Assembly: GCF_963678635.1 (NCBI RefSeq)
Contig: NC_087071.1
Coordinates: 7,579,624-7,643,623, forward strand
DNA from: Symsagittifera roscoffensis
Lineage: Eukaryota; Xenacoelomorpha; Acoela; Convolutidae
Direction: 5' to 3'
Length of the DNA: 64,000 bases
Shown here: one piece after another, positions 25,801 to 36,400 of the stretch
How the letters are laid out: every line of letters starts with the position of its first letter
How positions within the stretch are numbered: the first letter of the stretch is position 1
Made by a program: the position numbers and the translations under genes
Notes under the pieces: model-generated
Databases searched by the model: none
The model's input: the letters and a program-made list of their open reading frames with translations, nothing else
What the model was told of the DNA's origin: nothing

Positions 25801-28800
25801 TACATTTTGGATGAACCAGCTTGAAGCGAAAGTGGTGAAAAATTTAAAAACTGTGAGTTTTTTTTTACAAACTACAATTTCGTTATTTAGGTAGAAAAAA
25901 ATCGGCAATTAGTTCCAATGCTGTCAACGCCGAATTTGCGATACATTTTGCCTTAAATCACACGACTTCAATAAACACCTTCTAGAACCAATTTCGTTCA
26001 AGTTTCCGCCAATTTTGACATTGGGTTAATTACATTCCAATCGAATTCAACTCAACATACATAAAAACTCGAATTCGTAAGCAATTTGGGTAACCGTTTT
26101 GGTTTTAATATCATCTAGTTTGAGTAAAAACTGCAAACTTTATGTGACCAAGATCTGCAAATTTTCGATAAAAATGTTTTTGGGAAACTTGGAAATGCTG
26201 TCTGAAAAGAATTGATCGCAGATGCAATCAATTTTCTAGTAATTAAAAGTGAACTCAAAAAAAAATTACGTAATTTTTGGCATCCTTGACGAAGGAGGTA
26301 ATTACAGAAAGTTTGGACCAAGAGATAACACAGAAAAATGTATGAGGATGCGGAAGAAGCAGCTGCATCACCTTACTGTTTCGGGGTTAAATAAATTATT
26401 TGCTCAAAAGGAAGGAGTATCTAGAAAGACACAACAGCACCCTACCAGCGGTTAATTTCCAAAAAGTATGTTAATTATCTTATTAAATCTTTCTTGATTC
26501 GCTTAATAATCAAAAATTATAAAAAAATTAAAGCCTAGATTAGCTAAATGACATTTTTTTTCTGTGTTAGGTATGTTCAGCGTCTTAATTTTACAAAGAG
26601 TCCTGTTGCAGATTCTACTCATGATTATTTATTTTCTTAAAGCATACCAATACAGTGGGGCCTAGGAAATTAGACGATAAGCAAATTAGATGAATACTAC
26701 AAAAACGAAATTAGACGGAATTTATTTTTTACAGATCTGGCATTTTAGACGAAAAAGCTATGAAAAGGAAAAGGCCAACAAAATTTTTTCTTAAGAGTCA
26801 AGTTTCACAAATACAAAAAGAACATAAAATGTCAATACCTATCAAAACAATTAGTTCAAATGAACATAAAATGTCAAATCTGAATATTACAGGAGAGTTT
26901 TGAATTGAATAAATTATGCATGATTGACTTGCAAAGTTTTTGGCCACCAAAATTGAACTGTTATCTACAAACAATTTTATTTTTCTAACGCAATTTGTGT
27001 GCAAACAAAATTAATTTCTCTCACTTTCGTCTATTTTCTTTTGCAAAACCGTCTAATTTCCTTTTAAGTACCTCCGTCTAATTTGCTTATCGTCTAATTT
27101 ATCAACCCCCAATACAGTAGAAGGAAACGTATTTTTCCGTCGACATATTATTTAAACTCAAAAAACTGTTTACTCTTGTCTGGAGAAAGTTACAACAATT
27201 TGAAAAATGGCAACCCCTTGACAAAAAGTATGACGTGTTTTATGACTACATTTACTGAAGGCAGCTAACGAAAAAAATCCGGACTAAGAAAAATGAATTC
27301 TACAGAAAAGGAAAAATACAACTACGCAAAATTTATCTTTGCAAAAGCAATTATGACAACCTTTCACAGTTTTTTGCATTGGTATAACAACTGAGATGAT
27401 TTTTCTATCCTTGAAGCTATGCTAAAAAATTGATTTCTATCACAAAAAAATGATAAGTTACGCAATAGAATATGTAGGACAATATTAGCATTATTCGTGC
27501 TGCGGTTTTCAACCTTGTTTTCTACTTTCTATTGATCTGGAATTCCTGGTAGGTTTCAAATTTTTATGCTGAGTTTGTCCACGATACACTTGGGTGCTTT
27601 GACTTTGTAATCCTTTTAAGATTTTTTTGTTGGTTGTGGGGGAGCTGACTGAAAAAACAAGACAGTCACAGCAATAATTGTCAGACAAAAACTCATTATA
27701 GATCATCTATAATGAATTTTGTGCCTTAGCTAACGATAGCTTTGTTGATAGTCTAAACTATCAACAAAGATAATATTCATGTTTTTAGGTTAGGATTGTT
27801 ACAAGCAAAAGTACCAGCTCGTTTTTTACTAAGTTTCTCGATTGTACCTTTTTTTGTTTTGTAAAGAGTTTTTTAAGCAAACGAATTCCACTACTAAACC
27901 CTGTAGCTATTATAAGAAGTTTGACTGGTTATATTCCCTCTTTTTGTGATTGAATAGGGAGATGAAATTGATCCCCCATTGATCGAAGCAATCCTTATTG
28001 CCCATGACCTAATTTCTTTTTCTCTTTTGTGGTCGGACGCCATATTTGTTGAATGAGTTTATGATGCTATTTTAAAGGAAAACCAAAACAGCAAAAATCC
28101 GGACAGGGTCCTCCCGGTGATTTTGCCATTCGTTGTCACTACTTCTTGAAGCCCAAGTGCGAGTTAAACATTGGTTAGATTTCAGCAATCGACTCAAGTT
28201 TGTTTTTCAGACTTCTGTCTGAGGTTGTTACTGGCAGCAGTGTTTTGACAGGTTGATGCAATCGTTTGCGTTTTTGTCTTGCTTGCGGATTTCATTGATT
28301 TTCATTGCTCTGAGCACATTGTTCTTGTAGCCGTTCTACCTATTGCTGTTTGGGCTTACCTTTTTTCTACGGTTAAAGCTGTTATCAGACATGGGTTCCA
28401 CTCAACAGATCCAGCAGATCGTTGCACGCAGATCAGGGAGGGCTGATTTATTTTGGAGAGATGTGTGGGTTGGTTTCCCATCTTTTGTCCATCACAAGTT
28501 TCCTGCACTCAGTAAAAAGGGAAAGTAATAGATTAAACAAAAATCGATGGTAATTGATTAAAAACGGATTAAAATGTTACTATTTAAAAACGATAAAAAT
28601 CATTTTAAACGGTTTTTTTTTCTCAAACTTCGCTGAACTATAATCCATAATAATGGTTTATAATCCATTATTGTACAACAAAGGTCATCGCTTCAATTCG
28701 TTGTAATTATGTTTTGTTTTGTGTGCTTTTCAGTTGATTACCGAGCTAAAAGAACTGTAGTTTTGTACTTAAACTTATTTTAAATTTGAATTTTACTTTG

Positions 28801-30413
28801 TCTTAATGCGAAATAGCCCAAATATAGATATGCCTATAGCCTAAATATACATTATGATAGATTTTTCTGGTGAGATATTATTTTGATAGAAAAAGGGACT
28901 GTAAACTATTCTTATAGTTTATAGGAGATGACAAGAGATTTTCGGAAAAATTACAATCATTACAATTGATCATAGTGTATCCAAGCTTCACCAAAAGTGT
29001 TATCCTTATAATGGATTACAAAATGTTTAACATTTAAAGTTGGCGCTTATAACTAATCATAATTTGTTAACAGTACGATTATAATCATATATTTGATTAT
29101 TTTCTCTTTTTACTGAGTGCGGTTATTGTTTTGTTGTTTCCATCAAATAATGCATTCTTTTTCCCCGATTTTACGACAATGAGGTCATGAAAATAAAATC
29201 GCGTTGCGTTGTTAAATTTCGTTGCAAAAGTTGCCAGACAAAAACTCAATATACAGGAGAGTATCAACAAAAAAGGTGAATCATGTTGTTGTGAATAGGA
29301 TCAGCACCAGTAAAAGAAGTGAAAAAGCAATCTGCTCGTTTTTTGACTTAGTTGTCTGATTTAACCTTACTGTAACTTAAATAAATTTCTTAAGCAAACG
29401 AATCCACTACTTAACTCCAAAACATTATTAAAAAGCTTGATCAGTTTCACTTATTAGACCGAAAGTAGAGGGTAAAAAGAAAAGTTTGATCGCTCAATAA
29501 GTTACAGAAAAATAGCTTCTAACAACAGACAAAGTACTCTATCTGAAAAGTATCTCTGAGATGTATTCCTATCTCAAAACATCTATCCAATCAGTAGCGG
29601 ATTTAATCCTCTCCGAACTCCTACCGCCCTTGATACTTGTTTTAGAAGCGGATATAATGGGAAACAGCTGGAAGATTTGGAATGGAAGCCCTTCTCGGGG
29701 ATTCGAATCCCTGTCGGCTAAGAATACCGCCTTCTGATACTTTTTTTAATACCTCCATTTGACCGATTCTTTGGAGACAAAACATTTAGCCAAAAAACTC
29801 AAAAAACAGCCAAAAAAGCGGTTTTTTGGGCTTGTTTTTAAGGTCCTGATGGTGATTTGGAATAACTTAGAAAATCAATTTGGACAACCTAATAAAAGTC
29901 GACAGATTTTTTGAAGATTTTCCCCCTACCTGTAGAAAATTCCAGATCGGCTCCTGCATCCAATCTCTAAATGGTAAAGTGATTGTGATTATAAAGTTTT
30001 AAACGGATGATTAAAATAAAACAAACAAGCAAACGACGAATATTTTAAAAAAGAGTTTATTCTCGAAGTAAGCCAACGCGCCAGATTCAAGAACCAAGAG
30101 ATGGAAATTTTTATTTCAGGGGTGCGTACTATTTCGGTGGAACCGTTGCCATCGGCCATGAAGCGACTCGCGACTTCGGTTGTGCTGAACAAATTCGACC
30201 CTTCTCTCTACTCTTTACACCGCAATGCAATTTCGAATAAGAAGGGATGCGTTCGGAGCCAGGAAAACACCATTAATAAGGGGGGAACCAAAATTAGAGA
30301 CGTAGAATGCATTAATGCGTCTGGGGACGAGAAGGTTACTCAATCGACAACCATTGATGATCTACTCAAAGAGGTTGCATCGACGCCTCAAAACGTAAGT
30401 TTGACTCCTCTCT

Positions 30414-30460
<47 letters not shown>

Positions 30461-33400
30461 AAATGAGCTGGGCAAAAAAAAATAAAAATGGGTTGCATTA
30501 TATGGCGAATTATTGAGGGGATGACGAAAAAAAAACTTTTCAGAAAAATTGCACATCTCAACATTGTTCCATCAAGATGGCTAAAACAACTCAAAAAATG
30601 TGCTTACGTTTTTTTTTGCTGCTGAGAGTTTTGAGAATGATTCCAAATTTTGCAACATAAGAAAAAGAATGTTTAGTGCTTAGATTATTATGATATTTAC
30701 ATCAAAGTCTTGGAACAAAACTTTAAATCGATTTTTCTTTGGAAAAAACAATTAAAGAACCCCAAAATTGCAACCCACCAGAGAACCAGCGTTTTGAGGG
30801 AATTTGATACAATTCCTTAGGTAGTAGACCTCCTAGTTTTTACATGCCAAAATTAGGATCTATGCACCATGCTTGTAAAAGTCGGGCGAAATCAAATTTT
30901 GAGGACCCCAATAAGGATCTCAGGCGGCCATGGCAGCCCCTGTCCCTAAAACACTTACCCTAAAGCTCCTTGGTGAATATCCTTATTACTGCATAACAGT
31001 TTTCTCTCAGACTTTTAACGTCCCTCCTCTCATTCCAAAATCCAAAATGAGCATCTCATAAATACTCCATTACCATCACATTTATCCCAGTTTACTGCTC
31101 GTTACAGGTCTCGCTTGCCACAACAACGGTAGGAATGGACTTAATAATGGTGGGAATTTTTGAGATTTGAGTGGGGTGTTGAGAGGCAGTGTAAAAAAGG
31201 ATGATGTTGCCGGGTTGTTTCAAAAATTGGCATGCGGATAAAATCAGTCATGTCAAACTTATTAAGTTTTCATACCTAGCTTTTTAAAAATGTGATTGAT
31301 AAAACAACAAAAAACTAGAAAAAAAATCAATGTTTTTTTATGCAGGCCAAACGTAACTCTCGACTTACGTTTGCGTTGACAAAGTTTCGATTGTATAGGA
31401 AAAACATTTTTAATTGGATTTTATTCTCTTCGATTGTTTCCACAAAACTTGAACTTGCTTAAAGACTTGTCTCTGGATTCCAGAACCCTACAAATACCAA
31501 ATTATGCGCCTATCCAATGCACAGTTTGGCCTCGTATTGTATGTTTCTGACTTTTGTTGTGATTGTTGGTTTTACCCATTTTTTTAGAGATGAATGTTAC
31601 CAGTTTTTGTCAAGCAGGCCAAACGTAACTCTCGACTTACGTTTGCGTTGACAAAACTTCGATTATATAGGAAAAAAATTTTTAGGAAAGATTATAAAAA
31701 AGATTGTAATTGTTTTGAATGGTTTGCTTTAATTTCTTTTATTTTATCTTTTATTGATTAATCAGCCTTGGAACAAAACTTTAAATTGATATTTCTCTGG
31801 ACAAAACCAAAAAAGAATCCCAAAACTAAAACCCACCAGAGAACCAGCGTTTTGAGGGAATTTGGTACATTTCCTTAGGTAGTAGACCTCCAAGTTCTTA
31901 CATGCCAAAATTAGGATGTATGCACCAAGTTTGTAAAAGTTGGGCGATATAAAACTTCGAGGCCCCCATAAGGATCTCAGGCGGCCATGGCAGCCCCTGT
32001 CCCTAAAATGTTTGTCATAAAGCTCCTCGGTGAAAATCCTTATTACTGCATAACAGTTTCCCTCAGACTTTGAATATCCCTACTCTCATTCCAAAATCCA
32101 AAATGAGCATCCTCAAAAATACTCCATTACCATCACTTTTATCCCAGTTTACTGCTCGTTACAGGTCTCGCTTGCCACAACAACGGTAGGAATGGACTTA
32201 ATAATGGTGGGAATTATTGAGATTTGAGTAAGGTGTTGAGAGGCGGTGTAAAAAACGATGATGTTGCCGGGTTGTTTCGATAATTGGCATGCGGAAAAAA
32301 TCAGTCATGACAACTTTATTAAGTTTTCATACCTAAACTTTTAAAGATGTGATTGATAAAACAACAAAAAACAAACAACATTTTTTTTTTCATGCAGGCC
32401 AAACGTAACTCTCGACTTACGTTTACGTTGACAAAATTTGGATTATATAGGAAAAAGATTTTTAAGAAAAACTATACAAATTATTGTAGTTGATTAGAAT
32501 GGATTACTTTAATTTCTTTTATACTATCTTTAATTGATTAATGAGCCATTATAATCACTTGTTCTAGAGCTTCATGGAGAGACTCTTAAAGTTCAATAAA
32601 ATCCATTTTTCTTTGGAATGTCTCCTTGCAGAACCCTCGTGAGAAAACCTAGAACCGTGTAACCTGTTCGCTTTTGCTTAAAATGTGATTTTTGTTTTTT
32701 ATTGAGGCTAGATTTGCTAATTATAGAAACAACTTGACAGCACAAAAAAATTGCTGATTTAAAGTTTTGTTGTTAGGTAACCATAGCTGTAGACATTCCG
32801 TATTGAAATGCAAACCCTACAAACATCTGAAATTAATTGCAAAAAAATCAGATTATACAGAATTTCTCAGATAAAGCAATCTGCAAGTTTTGGGCGAGTT
32901 TGAGCAAATATCTATAGCTTATAGCTTAATCGTGTAGTGTTTTGCTTATCAAACACGCAAAAATTACTTTTTCAAAAACATAAAAATTCTGAGATAACTG
33001 AAAGACCTTTGCAATTTCATAATTAGGATTGCTTAGATGTTGGTAAGGGCTATCGAAAATTTTAATGTGTTTAGATAACGTTAACTACTACCTTTTGAAG
33101 AATCTCAGTTTTTTTAGGATCTAAACGCGGTCAAGTTCTGCCACGAAATGTCATGTATTTGCCTCGCCTTTTCTGACAGTATAATTTAATGCTTTCTAGA
33201 AAAAATTTTATTCATAATTTTAAATTTTTTTTGTTAATCTCTTTGCCCATCATTATATCAATGAATTTTACTTTTGCGTGTTTTGTGGCAATTTCGGCAA
33301 ACTCTGTTCTATAGATTGTGGTCAAAATGGATATCGAGAGCTATGAGCCATACGCACTCATGGGGGCTGAGAATTTATTCACAATTCACAACGTCACAAT

Positions 33401-36400
33401 GATCTACATGGAGTGGGCCGAAATGAAAAAATCACTCAATGGCGAGAACAAGGTAAACTACTTTTTAGACATTTTTTTTTCAAAGGAAAGGACTTACCAT
33501 TGAGTTGTTCAGGCTGGGGATTGGTCTGAAAGCATTCGTGTCTATTGGAATACTTAAAGCAAAACAAAAACAGGGTGCCTTCTGCAAAACAACTTTGAAA
33601 GTTTTCTCATCGCTAACTTTTGAAAATTACGAAAATGAAATCATAAACCACTAAATCAAGAGAGCTTGAGAATAGATACTCGGGTTAATAATACCTGTCC
33701 TAAAAAAATCGAATCTAGAAAAAACGCTTATCATAGACTTTCGTACAATTCCATAAATACAAAAATTTTAAGAAATCTCTATAATCATTTTTTACATATG
33801 TAAATTGTAGGATAAGCTTTTTTTCATAAACCAAAAAGTTGATTTTTTAAAAAATTTTATATTTCAAAACTTTTGGGATGTGTTCGTGACCAAACACAGG
33901 TGACTTATCCCATAGCTTACTCGAAACTAGAATCACCAAAGGATTGCTCATCTGTCCTTTACAATGCATTAGAAACGACCTGAGTTGATTTCTTTTCACA
34001 AATCATACTGAAACCACCAAACTTTTAAATTTTGGCAAAACTTTTGATTTTGGCAAAGATGATTATTCAAACATTCAGATATTCAAATATCAGACACTGA
34101 GCAAGGCTTATTTAAACATGCCAAACAAAAAAGTAGGAGTTTTCATCCTGTTTGAATAAAGTTTTCTAAATAAACGAAAAAAAAACCCAATTATTTTGTA
34201 TCCAGGACTACGTTATGAGGATAAATTAAATTTGCATGCAAAACTGGTTTTTTTAAAAAGTTTTGCTTGAGTACAAATCTTGATTTGCGGTTAAAAAAAA
34301 TACAAAAAAAACACGGGCAAATTCAAATGGCCGCAGAAACCAGTTGGAATATTTTTCAATGATTTTTTGAATGAAATTGTATGAAAAATGTGTGACTAAC
34401 GTTTTTCGATACGTTTAATGTATGGAACTGTTTGATAGGCATTTTCGGTGTTTGGAAATGTAAGGTAAGCGTTGTCAACCCGGATATATAGCTAATATAA
34501 GTAGTAAACACTAAAATGAAGTGCTCAATGTACCATAATTGAAATGTACCACTATTTATGATAATGGCTAACCCGAACAGAAATAAAATAAAACTACGGT
34601 GCTCTGTTTCCTTTTCCCCACCTGCAAAATTTTCCGAATGATAAGAAAATTGGCGTGCTAACTAATAAGGCAATGACAAACTTACTTGATATTAATGGCT
34701 AACCTTGTGAAACTCCTCTTTACACCATAAAATTGATGCTTATATGAGATGGGCGGAAGAAAAAAGAGCAAAATACAAATACGCCCATGTTAATCAATTC
34801 GTTGTGAGTTTGAATATCTGTCATGAACTGCAACATGCATTGTGTTGTTGTAGTAGCTAGTAACTGCAACATACATGCTCAGGACTGGCTGTAATCACAG
34901 GTTCAGACCTGTAATTCATTTGAGATTGCATATCTGTTTTGAACTGAAACATACATTTTCAGATCTGGAACACAATTTTTTTTATTGTTGCGAATTTGTT
35001 TCCCGTTTGTTATGTTTTTTAGCGTTTTTAATTAAAAACAGGCCGAACGCAATGAAAACAGTAAAATTTACGCCAATTTTTCCTTTTTTAAAGCTGAAAT
35101 AAGTTTTTCGTGCTGAAATAAATTTTAGAAACCTAGAGCTGTCAACTGATGTCATTTTAAAAGCTCTGGGACGAAAACTCAGGTGGCTCAAAAAAAACAC
35201 GCGGAACAAAAATAATCTTCAAGGTTACAATTTTCTAAGATTACAAATTAGATTACCCACGGCCTGCAAAATTTGAGTAATTCGAAAATAATTTGGGCCA
35301 AATTAAAGGTGCATTTGTTTTCTTTTATTACATAAAAAATTCTGAGATTTTTTGTCTAACATTTTGTTTTTCAAAAAGTTGCACTCTAATCATCTGACGT
35401 GTTATAGAGGAAAACCTAGATTTGCATATTGATTGAAAATGAGAGTCTCAAATCGAATGGTTTGTATAAGACTATAATTAAGAAAAGCAAAATGGAACAT
35501 TTGCCAAAAAAAACCTTATGTGCTTCACTCTTACATTTTTTCTTTTCTTTTCTTCGCTTTCACTTTTTTCGTTTCTTCCTTGTCCGGAAAAAAAATTGAG
35601 TTTGATTTTGTTTTATTATTAGGATTCAATCACAACTCTAAAGTTTCTCAATCTATCAAGAAATAAAGTTTTTTCATCATTCGGCGAACAAAGAATCAAT
35701 CCGATGATTGGTCACCACTCGATTTTGAAGTTTTTCTGGTTGTCCATAAACCAACTTTTTCTACAACTTGGAAATTCTTCAATATTAAAATTTCAACCCC
35801 GTCGATTAGTTTTTCTCATTCCAAAACTAACTTTGGCAACTTGGGTCTACGTATTCACAGTCCAATTCTTGAAAGTTTTCGAAATTTCACAGTTGCTGCT
35901 GATTCTTTTGATTACCGGCGACTTTGAAAGTTTCGATAAGTGATGTAATATCTGCCTCTACACAATAGGCCAATTTCAGGATTGCAATTAAGGAGAGATA
36001 TATTTATTGAATGCTTGTTTTCATCAAGAGTTACTATTGCTGACATTTATATAATCATCGTAGGTGTCCACAATACAAGATCAAACTGAGTATTTTGTGA
36101 ATTTTAATTGGATTTCATTCTCTTCGATCGTTTCCACAAAACTTGAACTTGCTTAAAGACTTGTCTTTGGATTCCAGAACCCTACATATATCAAATTATG
36201 CGCCTATCCAATGCAGTTTGGCCTCGTATTGTATGTTTCTGACTTTTGTTGTGATTGTTGGTTTTACCCAAATTTTTTTAGAGATGACTGTTACCAGTAT
36301 CCCGAAGTATTTTCATTTTTTGTTTCTATCGTAACTGTTTCCATAAGACACTTTTAATGTTTTTTGTTATCGGAGTAGCAAACAGCATTTTCGTTTCTTG

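Larger units (their letters stand above)
17828..30119 (+). other. Intron 2 of the methyltransferase gene (12.3 kb)
   Basis: Starts gtaaaa and ends ttatttcag. It contains a nested repeat with a C-rich minisatellite (18.5-20.25 kb) and three further TIR elements (26.66-27.11, 28.51-29.12 and 29.59-29.96 kb). From about 20.25 to 26.64 kb I see AT-rich sequence with homopolymer runs and no supportable exon, RNA gene or repeat boundary. Confidence 0.7.
30395..33314 (+). other. Intron 3 of the methyltransferase gene (2.9 kb)
   Basis: Starts gtaagt and ends tctatag. It contains a CT microsatellite next to the donor and a tandem duplication of about 1.06 kb with a smaller repeat lodged in it. The last 700 bp are plain AT-rich sequence. 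Confidence 0.75.

Noticed and set aside
28343-28528. Short plus-strand frame in intron 2
   Set aside because: Its 3' end overlaps the terminus of the GCACTCAGTAAAAAG element; no domain recognised.
29640-29760. tRNA gene around GGGGATTCGAATCCC
   Set aside because: The T-loop-like element is a simple palindrome; no acceptor stem, anticodon arm or A box could be paired on either strand.
30362-30594. Arg-Glu repeat frames on the minus strand
   Set aside because: Direct translation of the CT microsatellite.
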